Positions 5,971 through 12,784 of a stretch of 43,606 bases of DNA are shown here, in pieces; the stretch's first letter is position 1; the number at the start of each line of letters is the position of its first letter. Position numbers and translations under genes: made by a program. This stretch comes from a virus. The notes below the pieces were generated by a model. The model searched no databases. It was given only the letters and a program-made list of their open reading frames with translations, and had not been told where the DNA came from. The stretch covers positions 1 to 43,606 of the IMG/VR virus record IMGVR_UViG_3300043408_000133; one strand, 5' to 3'.

Positions 5971-6351
5971 TTACAATTCATTAATAATATCCATTAACCA
6001 AGTTTCAACTAGGTTTTTAGCTTCTAATAATGAGGCAGAGCTACCACGTTTTATTTCAAAACGGTCAGGGTGGATTTGTGCTTTAAATGTAAAATCGTTC
6101 TCATCTATAGATATTTTAGCAAGATTGTTGATTCCAGCATAACTACCAATCATTGTATATGGCTCACTAGAATCAATAACCCATACCATTTTATTAAAAG
6201 ACCTATCTAATTCAGTAAGCATATTTTCAACACCCCTAATATCAACTATATTAGCCATATATTTAGAAATATGATAAGCTGTAGGCTCACTAACCGCAAC
6301 ACCTAATATATTAGATAATTCCCTCATAATATTATCTTTAAGTAAACTCAT
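5971..6351 (-). CDS. Unknown protein, 126 aa
   Basis: The start is set at the ATG at 6351 (MSLLKDNIMREL) behind AAGGATAAATATT, rather than ten codons upstream inside the preceding gene. It is acidic and mixed alpha/beta, with two helical ends and a central strand region (FTFKAQIHPDRFEIK). It lies within the run of small accessory genes and has no recognised family. Confidence 0.6.
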   Translation of the reverse strand: MSLLKDNIMRELSNILGVAVSEPTAYHISKYMANIVDIRGVENMLTELDRSFNKMVWVIDSSEPYTMIGSYAGINNLAKISIDENDFTFKAQIHPDRFEIKRGSSASLLEAKNLVETWLMDIINEL

Positions 6352-6371
6352 AATATTTATCCTTACTTTAG

Positions 6372-6875
6372 TTAAATGCAAATATTTCTTTTATCAAATA
6401 ATAATATATTGCATTCATTATTAAATAAATTAGGTGTATACTTTATATCCCAATCAGGTGAGTATGGTATATGCTTCCTTTGTATAAGAACACTTGTATT
6501 TACATTAGTGAAATCTAAAGTTAAAACACCCTCAACTACAAACTCTTTATTCTTTAAAGTCTCTAGGTTTTTATTATTAAAATCTATTGAATCGGTTTTA
6601 TAATCAAACCTTTTGTATTCATATTTTATGCCTAACAAACGTGTTATTCTATTAACATCTCTTAAAGTCGAATCAAAATAATCTAACTTAATATTGTTTT
6701 TCTTTATGTAATCTGGGTGGATTATATCAGGTAACACAGCACCAAAAATTACAACCATTAAATCACTTCTAGTTGGTGCGAATATATGATTAACCTGCCT
6801 CATTGAGTAATGGTCTGGTACGCACGTTTGTTTGCACCAATAATTCGCTTTAGTAACATATAATTTAACAATCAT
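6372..6875 (-). CDS. Unknown protein, 167 aa
   Basis: It has an N-terminal KLYVTKANYW segment, a DHYSMRQVNH stretch with His and Tyr, a hydrophobic MVVIFGAVLPDII core (about 40-52), and a C-terminal half rich in strands. The stop overlaps the upstream end of the 5971 gene's leader. Its start overlaps the stop of the 6872 gene by four bases, indicating translational coupling. No domain is recognised. Confidence 0.6.
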   Translation of the reverse strand: MIVKLYVTKANYWCKQTCVPDHYSMRQVNHIFAPTRSDLMVVIFGAVLPDIIHPDYIKKNNIKLDYFDSTLRDVNRITRLLGIKYEYKRFDYKTDSIDFNNKNLETLKNKEFVVEGVLTLDFTNVNTSVLIQRKHIPYSPDWDIKYTPNLFNNECNILLFDKRNICI

Positions 6876-7156
6876 ATTAACCTACCTTCACTATCATGTT
6901 TAAATTCTTTACTTTCACCATCAATCATTCTAGTGATTACCACCCTAGCATTATTAAAACGGCTATGTAATTTATCGTAATCTTTACAAACCCTTCTTTC
7001 ATACTGGTAAACATTATCAATAGTATTTTGAGTATAAAACCCAGCACCTCCACCTATCGACTCACCATTAGAATTAAAATACTCAACATGATAGTAAACC
7101 ATGTTATCATACTTACAGTAGATACTCTTATCAATATCATCTTGGCTATCTTGCAT
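6872..7156 (-). CDS. Small paralog family member B, 94 aa
   Basis: An acidic N-terminus (QDSQDDIDKS) precedes the family pattern: YYHVEYFNSNG (about 21-31), a Gly-rich second strand, a helix (VYQYERRVCKDYDKL), then ARVVITRMIDG. This is the strand-strand-helix-strand order of its neighbours, though it is one of the more diverged members. It is coupled to the next gene by a four-base overlap. The function is unknown. Confidence 0.6.
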   Translation of the reverse strand: MQDSQDDIDKSIYCKYDNMVYYHVEYFNSNGESIGGGAGFYTQNTIDNVYQYERRVCKDYDKLHSRFNNARVVITRMIDGESKEFKHDSEGRLI

Positions 7157-7174
7157 AGTAATATCTCCCTTGAA

Positions 7175-7546
7175 TCACTCATCATCGCTGTAATATATAT
7201 ACGCCCCATCGCATTTTACAATACTAACTTCATAACGAGTACCTAATTTATATCTCGAGTTTATTTTAAATATTTCTACAGCTTTATCAAAAGCTTCCTC
7301 GTATTCCTCACATTGCACTTGGCAGGAAAATCTGACCTTACCGTTTGTATCAGTGAACAATACATTATAAACTGGCGGCAATCCCTTCATATTAAATAAA
7401 TTATCAGTAGACTCACTACTACTGCTCTTTGAGTTTAAAAATAGTTTTAAGTTTTTCTTAAAACTCTTTAATGCCTCCTCTTGATTAAAAGCATTATTTA
7501 TGCGAGCTAATTTACCTAAATACTCAATATGTTCTAGTGTATCCAT
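7175..7546 (-). CDS. Small paralog family member A with N-terminal helical extension, 123 aa
   Basis: The ATG at 7546 (MDTLEHIEYLGK) is preferred because upstream in-frame codons lie in the previous gene's end. A helical, Ser-rich N-terminal half (to about residue 55) leads to the shared domain: YNVLFTDTNGKVRF, CQVQCEEYEEAFDKAVEIFK (about 71-90), then YEVSIVKCDG and an acidic tail. It is the clearest match to members C and E. It is the largest of the set, so the extension may add a partner-binding part. The function is unknown. Confidence 0.65.
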   Translation of the reverse strand: MDTLEHIEYLGKLARINNAFNQEEALKSFKKNLKLFLNSKSSSSESTDNLFNMKGLPPVYNVLFTDTNGKVRFSCQVQCEEYEEAFDKAVEIFKINSRYKLGTRYEVSIVKCDGAYIYYSDDE

Positions 7547-7562
7547 TTTTATAATCCACTCC

Positions 7563-7773
7563 TTATTTATTAATCTCGTGTAATTCAGTAAAGCTGTCAA
7601 TAACAGTTACATAAATAGTATCCCTATTGCATCTTTTAGTAATATGATTACTTTTAAACCACTTTAGAGCCTCCTTAATAGCCTCCTGTGGTGTTTCACT
7701 GTTTACAAATGTTAAAAAAAGAAGGTAAGTATACATCTTTAGAGTACCTAAATTCTACTTTATATTCTTTCAT
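7563..7773 (-). pseudogene. Small paralog family member E, broken by a +1 frameshift
   Basis: The ATG at 7773 opens MKEYKVEFRYSKDVYLPSFF, then stops 25 codons in. A single +1 shift inside a run of seven T bases (minus strand, 7714-7720) restores a frame reading LTFVNSETPQEAIKEALKWFK and on to HEINK at 7563. The restored 69-aa product matches the family pattern (strand, strand, EEA-type helix ending F-K, final strand IYVTVID). This is strong evidence that the two halves are one gene. It may be decayed, a sequencing indel or a programmed +1 shift. Confidence 0.65.
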
Positions 7774-7774
7774 A

Positions 7775-7927
7775 TTAATCCTCCAGTGCATCATGAATTT
7801 GTTTGTTGTTATATTGGGTAATAACAGCTACAGCCTCTATAGCCTCATTCGCTCTTTTAACATCATCAATATATGCAAAGTATTCTGCGTTATCACAATC
7901 TAGCTTAGTACTAAGTATCTTTACCAT
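7775..7927 (-). CDS. Small acidic protein, 50 aa, unknown
   Basis: The start MVKILSTKLD at 7927 lies about 9 bases after AAGGA; an earlier in-frame ATG at 7933 is too close to that site. The product is a largely helical peptide with an Ala/Glu run (NEAIEAVAVI). It ends one base before the start region of the frameshifted paralog, so the two are probably cotranslated. No family is recognised. Confidence 0.5.
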   Translation of the reverse strand: MVKILSTKLDCDNAEYFAYIDDVKRANEAIEAVAVITQYNNKQIHDALED

Positions 7928-7959
7928 TTCCATTATCCTTGCTTAATAAGTTTAAGAAG

Positions 7960-8007
7960 ACACCCACTTATCTAAAGTCCGTTACCGTCTTTAGTAGCGG
8001 TGAGTGT
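7960..8007. repeat. Intergenic stem-loop
   Basis: ACACCCAC (7960-7967) and CTAAAG (7972-7977) can pair with GGTGAGTGT and CTTTAG (7989-8007), with one mismatch and small bulges. It lies in the 126-bp gap between the zinc-ribbon gene and the small accessory genes. It may be a terminator or processing site for the minus-strand transcript. Confidence 0.4.
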
Positions 8008-8053
8008 ACGATTAATTCATTATATACACTAAATATAATAAATATTATTAGTA

Positions 8054-8593
8054 CTAACCCTTATTTTCGTATTTTTTCCCACCAAACTCTAATGTGTGAA
8101 TATTAGAGCTTACTTGAAGTGTAGATTGTATAGATAACTTAGCCCCGCAATTATCGCATTCAACATCGTTTACAACCTCACAACCATCATCTAACTCAAC
8201 TTCATTATGGGTAAAACTCAATATATCATTACAAACTGGGCAATTTAAATGTTCTGAGGTAATACCGTAATCACGATAATCATCAATATCAGGTTCATTA
8301 TACATTAAGTCATGATATTTATCCACTATATCACTAAAAGCCTCTATAGCCCACTCAATATCGTTTTGCGTGATTTCATTTAATTTAGGTTCATTTTTTT
8401 TACAAGTAATCCCATGAAATAGTCCATCTCCTGAACTAACGGGTAAAGAACTACACCTAAAATTAGTTGCATACACGTTTATATCGATTAAACCTATATA
8501 GTTAGAGGGACTTGTATTTGTAAACACTCCTATGTGAACAATACTACTATCAAGCCAGTTTGGCTTTTCTAGTTTATATTTTTCTATGCTCAT
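8054..8593 (-). CDS. Zinc-ribbon protein, 179 aa, unknown
   Basis: The C-terminal third carries two Cys pairs, C-P-V-C (about 118-121) and C-D-N-C (about 145-148), spaced about 24 residues apart as in a zinc ribbon. The N-terminal part begins MSIEKYKLEKPNW and contains predicted strands (HIGVFTNTS, GLIDINVYAT), then an acidic helix. Zinc ribbons of this kind often sit in nucleic-acid- or protein-binding phage proteins. The overall family is not recognised. It lies between the 8608 gene and a non-coding gap. Confidence 0.65.
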   Translation of the reverse strand: MSIEKYKLEKPNWLDSSIVHIGVFTNTSPSNYIGLIDINVYATNFRCSSLPVSSGDGLFHGITCKKNEPKLNEITQNDIEWAIEAFSDIVDKYHDLMYNEPDIDDYRDYGITSEHLNCPVCNDILSFTHNEVELDDGCEVVNDVECDNCGAKLSIQSTLQVSSNIHTLEFGGKKYENKG

Positions 8594-8607
8594 TTTTATT
8601 ATCCTTT

Positions 8608-8955
8608 TTAACTTATTAATAAATCATTTGTTTTTAACATAAAAGGCATTATACCATGTTTTATAATAACCTTAATAAATCTTTTTGCACTTATTATTGC
8701 ATGGCTTTTAGGCGTATGACCTAAACTTGATATCTTATCATAAAATGTGATATTAGGAAAATCACTACTAATACCACACATATAAACATTATTAACCCTT
8801 TTATTACCATCAAACTTATTGTATACTCGAAATTTAACTTCCAGTAAACCAATTTTAGCAGTGAAATATCCATGTAAAACCCTTTTACTTTGTTGGTAGT
8901 ATTTAACCTTGCTAACGTATACAGAATGGTTGTTTTCGCCATTATATTTCATCAT
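8608..8955 (-). CDS. Unknown protein, 115 aa, coupled to the pilin gene
   Basis: I start it at the ATG at 8955 (MMKYNGENNHS), two bases after the pilin stop codon. A TTG further upstream is less likely, and AAGGG lies about 8 bases before this ATG. The protein is basic and strand-rich in its first half, with a hydrophobic C-terminal end (RFIKVIIKHGIMPFML). The near-zero spacing to the pilin suggests a linked function, but no family is recognised. A second overlapping minus-strand frame at 8721-8942 is rejected as a shadow. Confidence 0.6.
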   Translation of the reverse strand: MMKYNGENNHSVYVSKVKYYQQSKRVLHGYFTAKIGLLEVKFRVYNKFDGNKRVNNVYMCGISSDFPNITFYDKISSLGHTPKSHAIISAKRFIKVIIKHGIMPFMLKTNDLLIS

Positions 8956-8957
8956 AA

Positions 8958-9410
8958 TCAAACCCTTTTACAAACTTGTGGTAAATATTGTTTCTCAACA
9001 TTATTACTTACGCATTCCCATGAACCAGTATTATAATTATATCTCATAGTTAAATGCTTAGATTTTAACTTGCTCGATATATTATTAGACCTAAACCTTA
9101 GATTTATCTCATAAAACTGGTTGCTACCAGTTTGGTTTGTAGTCATTAGGTTTAAATATTGAGTTTCAGTTAAATTACTAGTAGATGTTTGAGGCATCAA
9201 CTCTCTAAGTGTGTTTGTATTTGGATAAGCACCATAATCAGCATGGTATTCAATAACAACACCTTTAGCCCTCTCTAAAAACAACATAGCTTCAACAGCT
9301 TGAGTTCTAGCAACGTAACTAGCATACTGTGCTGTTGCTATAACAGCTAATATACTAATAATAAATAGAACAACCATTAATTCAATTAATGTATAACCTT
9401 TTTTAATCAT
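8958..9410 (-). CDS. Type IV pilin-like protein (prepilin)
   Basis: The protein starts MIKKG-YTLIELMVVLFIIS, a textbook prepilin leader. The peptidase would cut after Gly5, leaving Tyr1 and the essential Glu5 (Glu10 here) of a class IVa pilin. The hydrophobic N-terminal helix (about 6-35) ends in QYASYVARTQAVEAM, as in gamma/betaproteobacterial major pilins. The globular part ends with two Cys (about 133 and 147) that would close a D-loop disulphide. At 150 aa it has normal pilin length. It needs host prepilin peptidase and assembly machinery. AAGGGG precedes the ATG. No pilus assembly genes are nearby, so this is a lone phage-borne pilin. The role (decoy, receptor change, superinfection exclusion) is inference. 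Confidence 0.92.
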   Translation of the reverse strand: MIKKGYTLIELMVVLFIISILAVIATAQYASYVARTQAVEAMLFLERAKGVVIEYHADYGAYPNTNTLRELMPQTSTSNLTETQYLNLMTTNQTGSNQFYEINLRFRSNNISSKLKSKHLTMRYNYNTGSWECVSNNVEKQYLPQVCKRV

Positions 9411-9419
9411 ATTAACCCC

Positions 9420-9710
9420 TTATAGTAAAATATTACCTTCTACATCAAATAACTTACAGCACTCTTCGAAGTTTTCTATTATTTTCTCCTCTGTTAAATC
9501 TAAACAACATTCCATACTCTTATCTTTTAATGATACAATTTTTATTAACGCTCTATGTTTTCTAAGAGCCTCTTCTTTTATTTTTTCAGGTATTCATGAA
9601 ACATAAATACCTGATTACTATCTCTTAATTTTAAAAAAATGCGTTACTAATCTACTAGCCGCATTAAAATCAAATTTTTGATTTTCTTGTGGTCTGCTAT
9701 GCATTACCAT
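9420..9710 (-). pseudogene. Gene with two compensating homopolymer frameshifts (96 aa if repaired)
   Basis: The ATG at 9710 (MVMHSRPQENQKF) follows AGGGG by 6 bases. The zero frame hits TAG at 9618-9620. A +1 shift in a run of seven T bases (9633-9639) gives FLKLRDSNQVFMFHEYLKK. A -1 shift in a run of six A bases (9581-9586) then returns to the original frame, which stays open (IKEEALRKHRALIKIV and on) to the stop at 9420-9422. The net length is a whole number of codons. The segment also contains a 12-bp stem-loop (9587-9613). The function is unknown: a helical protein with Cys pairs near the end. It sits directly before the pilin in one operon. Confidence 0.6.
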
Positions 9711-9711
9711 T

Positions 9712-9837
9712 TTATACCCCTTTTAATTTAGCTTTAAAATAAAGCTTGATTGAAACTTTTTTACTCTGACCAAATATGTTATCACTATTTAAAGTAAACT
9801 CATTGCATTTAGTATAATAAGATTGAAATGTTTTCAT
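9712..9837 (-). CDS. Small basic protein, 41 aa, unknown
   Basis: This short frame (MKTFQSYYTKCNEF, ending KAKLKGV) has an AAGGTAG site 7 bases before the ATG and ends one base before the next gene's start. It is the first gene after the promoter at 9872-9900, ahead of the frameshifted gene and the pilin. No domain is recognised. Confidence 0.5.
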   Translation of the reverse strand: MKTFQSYYTKCNEFTLNSDNIFGQSKKVSIKLYFKAKLKGV

Positions 9838-9871
9838 TTTTATCTACCTTTTATTTGTTTTTCATATTTTT

Positions 9872-9900
9872 ATTGTATACTATAGATTTATAAAAAGCAA
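9872..9900 (-). promoter_or_regulatory. Promoter of the pilin-containing operon
   Basis: -35 TTGCTT (9895-9900), 17-base spacer, -10 TACAAT (9872-9877). The -10 flank TATAGTATAC resembles the operator-like sequence in early cassettes R1-R4, hinting at shared control. Confidence 0.65.
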
Positions 9901-9923
9901 ATAAATTTTATTAGTATAAACCC

Positions 9924-10613
9924 TTAATAATAAGGTAAATGCATTCTTTTTATAATCCTTCTAACTTCTGGATTTTTAAATGGGTCATTTACCAAATAGT
10001 TATCACAAACAACGTAGCCATCTCCTACTCTGGTATCTTTTATAGCATCACTTAATAAGCCTTGATATTTAAAGTCAAATAAAAATAAATCTTGTGCTTG
10101 TTCTGCACATAATAAGGCTATCTTATTAGCCTCGTTATCGTATATTAAAAGACTATAATTACCATTATATATATTTTCGTTGTTTAAACAATCCACACCA
10201 AATATTAGCAAACCCTGTAAATGTTGTTTATTCACAAATTCATGGGTAATATCGGAATCCCTCATTAAAAAACTAGCGATATAATCACTCTCAAACGCAT
10301 CAACCAAAGCCATTCTTTTATGAAGTTCGATAGTTATGTGCACATATTCTATAGCACTAGGCGATATTATATGCGGATAGTCATTAGCATTAAATAAACC
10401 CACTGGAAACTTAGAGCTATCCATCTCTAAGTAATCTATAGTGGATAATTTATAACTATCCGTATGTAGTAAATGCGTAGAGATATCATGGCTACGCACA
10501 TAAAATCTCTTATTTTTATTGTCCTTAGATATGTAAAATAAATCTGTAAAGTTTATCTCACCCACATCTAAGTGTATATAATCTTTTACATTAAGCCTGC
10601 GGTTTAAAAACAT
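9924..10613 (-). CDS. Unknown protein, 229 aa
   Basis: This is the largest accessory protein in this stretch: soluble, acidic and mixed alpha/beta, with an N-terminal region rich in Asp/Tyr and a C-terminal NPEVRRIIKRMHLPYY. The GGAGGT in the last codons of the upstream gene is its ribosome site, so the two are coupled. It is in one direction with the 10616 to 12320 genes. No motif or family is recognised. Confidence 0.65.
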   Translation of the reverse strand: MFLNRRLNVKDYIHLDVGEINFTDLFYISKDNKNKRFYVRSHDISTHLLHTDSYKLSTIDYLEMDSSKFPVGLFNANDYPHIISPSAIEYVHITIELHKRMALVDAFESDYIASFLMRDSDITHEFVNKQHLQGLLIFGVDCLNNENIYNGNYSLLIYDNEANKIALLCAEQAQDLFLFDFKYQGLLSDAIKDTRVGDGYVVCDNYLVNDPFKNPEVRRIIKRMHLPYY

Positions 10614-10615
10614 AA

Positions 10616-10930
10616 TTATACCTCCATGCTTTCCACTAAGGCTAATCTATCATCTTTAGATAAAGGTAGACTTAACAATACAGATGAAACTCTTTTATAA
10701 ACTTCATCGTAAGATAAACCCTCAACAAACATCGAGTAGCATGCTATTTTTTTAAATACAAAATTAATATGCATGTTATTATCTAATAATGAGATGCTAA
10801 CAGACACAAACTCATTATTTCTTAACCCAACATTAGTTGTTATACTTGTTAAGTTATTTATTGTGTCATTAGGTTGAATAACCTCACTTTTATAAAGTCT
10901 ATCTCTAACAAATGTCAATAATTTATGCAT
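10616..10930 (-). CDS. Unknown protein, 104 aa
   Basis: The ATG lies 7-10 bases after AAAGG. The middle is strand-rich (VSVSISLLDNNMHINFVF, about 43-60) and the C-terminus helical (DDRLALVESMEV). Its end supplies the ribosome site of the 9924 gene. No recognised family. Confidence 0.6.
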   Translation of the reverse strand: MHKLLTFVRDRLYKSEVIQPNDTINNLTSITTNVGLRNNEFVSVSISLLDNNMHINFVFKKIACYSMFVEGLSYDEVYKRVSSVLLSLPLSKDDRLALVESMEV

Positions 10931-10942
10931 ATTATCTAACCT

Positions 10943-11263
10943 TTATTTTAAGTAATTTTTAATTATATCATCTATCATAATTAAAGTATTGTTATGTGTG
11001 AAAGATTTAGCAGCAGTACTACTAACGCTTTTTATAAATAACTGGTTACTAATTATAACAACTTGATAAAACTGTGATTTATATACAATATTGAAATCCA
11101 TGTAAGTATGCATAATTAAACTATAAACACCATTAGAGCTAATTTCATTATGCAATAATAATAAATCTACATCTTTATATCTTATACCCATATCAATTGA
11201 ATATGTGCCATTAAGATTGAAATAATAGATATTACTATGAACAGACTCCACAACCCTATACAT
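10943..11263 (-). CDS. Unknown protein, 106 aa
   Basis: It is strand-rich, with many Tyr and Val, and a C-terminal helix (IMIDDIIKNYLK). It begins two bases after the MazG-like stop, consistent with one operon. No motif is recognised. Confidence 0.6.
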   Translation of the reverse strand: MYRVVESVHSNIYYFNLNGTYSIDMGIRYKDVDLLLLHNEISSNGVYSLIMHTYMDFNIVYKSQFYQVVIISNQLFIKSVSSTAAKSFTHNNTLIMIDDIIKNYLK

Positions 11264-11265
11264 AA

Positions 11266-11835
11266 TTATTCCTCTTTAACATAAATACCATTAATCATCT
11301 TACCCTTACGGTCTTTTATTGCGTCCCATGCTAAAGTGCAACAAACCATTAAGTTGCTATTGTTTTTTATTGCCAATAAATACAATAAACTAACTACGGA
11401 TTGTATTCTTGCTACATCATTATTAGTTACAGCCTCTATAGCACCGTCTATATCTGCTTTAGTTAAAGTATATTCATCAGGTATATCAATTTCGTTACCT
11501 ATTTTTTTAATATTTTTTACTAATTTATCATCAAATAAATATTGATAAATTATCTCAGTTGTTGCCTCCGTATTTAATAACCTACTTTTATTATGTATAC
11601 ATAAAGCATTAATTATAACAACTAACGCATCACCTATAGCGTCTTTAGTTTCATTTATGTTTTTCGCTTCAACATACTCATTCATTTCCTCTTTTAATTT
11701 AATCATTTGTTTCTCAACAGTGCTACCCTCTATTATATTACGTTCTATAGCCCAAGGTAATACAAGGCTAGATGCGATAACAGATATTAAACCTATGCTT
11801 TTAGAGTAACGTTCTACATCAAATTTATGTTTCAT
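11266..11835 (-). CDS. MazG-like nucleoside triphosphate pyrophosphohydrolase
   Basis: The protein has the all-alpha NTP pyrophosphohydrolase signature: K-E-E-M-N-E (EExxE, about residues 48-53) followed by E-T-K-D-A-I-G-D (ExxD, about 62-69), which bind the magnesium ions. Such enzymes hydrolyse (d)NTPs to monophosphate and pyrophosphate. In phages they clean or reshape nucleotide pools, or act on the ppGpp stress response. At 189 aa it is longer than minimal MazG domains, with an extra helical C-terminal part. An AAGGATAAAAAAA ribosome site precedes it. It complements the DUF5664, ThyX and R2 genes elsewhere in the window. Confidence 0.82.
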   Translation of the reverse strand: MKHKFDVERYSKSIGLISVIASSLVLPWAIERNIIEGSTVEKQMIKLKEEMNEYVEAKNINETKDAIGDALVVIINALCIHNKSRLLNTEATTEIIYQYLFDDKLVKNIKKIGNEIDIPDEYTLTKADIDGAIEAVTNNDVARIQSVVSLLYLLAIKNNSNLMVCCTLAWDAIKDRKGKMINGIYVKEE

Positions 11836-11848
11836 TTTTTTTATCCTT

Positions 11849-12016
11849 TTATATACAGTTTCTTAATGCTATACCATGTTGTGATGTGCAGTAGTATTGA
11901 GTGTTATATTTACATACACTTTTTATTGCATCAACCAACTCACTCTGTTTTAAACAAAGCGTTAAATCATCAGGTTGATAAGATAATAATACAAACCAAG
12001 CCATAATTGTAACCAT
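11849..12016 (-). CDS. Small Cys-rich peptide, 55 aa
   Basis: It has a near-perfect AAAGGAGG site 6 bases before the ATG, the best in this region. The product starts with a short hydrophobic stretch (MVTIMAWFVLLSY) and then has four Cys (about residues 21, 35, 43 and 54) in a 35-residue span. This suggests a membrane-anchored or exported disulphide-bonded peptide, although the hydrophobic stretch is short for a signal. No family is recognised. Confidence 0.6.
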   Translation of the reverse strand: MVTIMAWFVLLSYQPDDLTLCLKQSELVDAIKSVCKYNTQYYCTSQHGIALRNCI

Positions 12017-12050
12017 AATATACCTCCTTTATTTTAAAGTCAAGTTTTAT

Positions 12051-12320
12051 TTATTCATATAATATAATTAATACATCGTGATATCTAGTAAATATAGTTA
12101 CCTCTGCTTTACACTGCATAATTTGTGCTAATTCACTTACATTAATACTTGTGGTTTTTGAATTACAATCACGACTATTCATTAAACTATATTTTTGTAA
12201 TAACCCATATAAATTAGGTCTATCAAGTTTAGTTTGTTTGTATTCTCCAAACCCCATTAAACTAACTAATTTACTTGTACCATTTCTATGGGTAAAATGC
12301 AATTTATCTATTACTTTCAT
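12051..12320 (-). CDS. Unknown protein, 89 aa, first gene of leftward operon
   Basis: It lies immediately behind the divergent promoter at 12350-12378, with GGAAGGGG before the ATG. The protein contains an NVSELAQIMQ helix (about 60-69) that could belong to a small helix-turn-helix, but the pattern is not clear enough to call it a regulator. It is the partner-side gene opposite the exonuclease operon, a usual position for a regulator. Confidence 0.6.
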   Translation of the reverse strand: MKVIDKLHFTHRNGTSKLVSLMGFGEYKQTKLDRPNLYGLLQKYSLMNSRDCNSKTTSINVSELAQIMQCKAEVTIFTRYHDVLIILYE

Positions 12321-12349
12321 ATTTCCCCTTCCTGTTAATAAAATTGTAT

Positions 12350-12378
12350 GTTATAATATATTTTAAACAATAAGTAAA
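12350..12378 (-). promoter_or_regulatory. Leftward promoter of the divergent pair
   Basis: -35 TTTACT (12373-12378), 17-base spacer, -10 TATAAC (12350-12355), reading toward the 12051-12320 gene and the MazG operon. Confidence 0.6.
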
Positions 12379-12386
12379 AACCCTAA

Positions 12387-12414
12387 TTACAGTTATATTT
12401 ATATATACTATTAT
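12387..12414 (+). promoter_or_regulatory. Rightward promoter of the divergent pair
   Basis: -35 TTACAG (12387-12392), 16-base spacer, -10 TATTAT (12409-12414), about 23 bases before the ATG at 12437, which has AGGAG upstream. It would drive the exonuclease operon. Confidence 0.55.
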
Positions 12415-12436
12415 TAAATAAACAGGAGTTACACAT

Positions 12437-12784
12437 ATGAATGAAATAGACCAAATATCAGATTCGGAAATTAGGATTAGGTTATGGTTATGTGTATATC
12501 ACAACCAATTTGGATATAAAGAGCCTGCATTTGTAAGAGGTTACTATAAACATAATCAAAGGTCGCTATATCACAAAGATTCATATAACCAAGTTGATGA
12601 TGCTAGAGTTTTAACTTATTCTATATTCTTTTTAAACCCTACCGCTGGTAGAGTTCAAAGGGTAATAAGTGCATTAATTTATTTAATCCAAAATGGATAT
12701 TTAGAGGAGGATATAAAAATTGGCGGACAAGTTTATTTAAAAGTGTTAAAAGATGTAAAAACAGGAGTTTCAATCAATGAATGA
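12437..12784 (+). CDS. Unknown protein, 115 aa, upstream of exonuclease
   Basis: It starts behind CAGGAG and overlaps the exonuclease gene by eight bases (AATGAATGA), so the two are translationally coupled. The sequence is Tyr-rich in the middle (GYYKHNQRSLYHKDSY) and ends in a helix plus a QVYLKVL strand. In many phages the gene beside a YqaJ-type exonuclease encodes its single-strand annealing partner, but this one is too short for RecT or Beta and shows no match I recognise. Confidence 0.7.
   Translation: MNEIDQISDSEIRIRLWLCVYHNQFGYKEPAFVRGYYKHNQRSLYHKDSYNQVDDARVLTYSIFFLNPTAGRVQRVISALIYLIQNGYLEEDIKIGGQVYLKVLKDVKTGVSINE

Noticed and set aside
7688-7903. Plus-strand frame of 71 aa
   Set aside because: It is the reverse-strand shadow of the broken paralog E and the 50-aa gene, which have ribosome sites and matching family pattern.
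8721-8942. Overlapping minus-strand frame of 73 aa with hydrophobic sequence
   Set aside because: It lies entirely inside the 8608-8955 gene in another frame and has no ribosome site or family support.
9595-9620. TGA read as Trp (recoded genetic code), giving YVSWIPEK in the zero frame near 9600
   Set aside because: TAG and TAA also interrupt that frame, TGG is used normally for Trp elsewhere, and TGA ends other genes (for example the pilin and the 12437 gene). Two homopolymer shifts explain the region better.
9581-9640. T4 gene 60-like translational bypass using the hairpin at 9587-9613
   Set aside because: No matched take-off and landing codons were found, and simple homopolymer indels restore a sensible protein.
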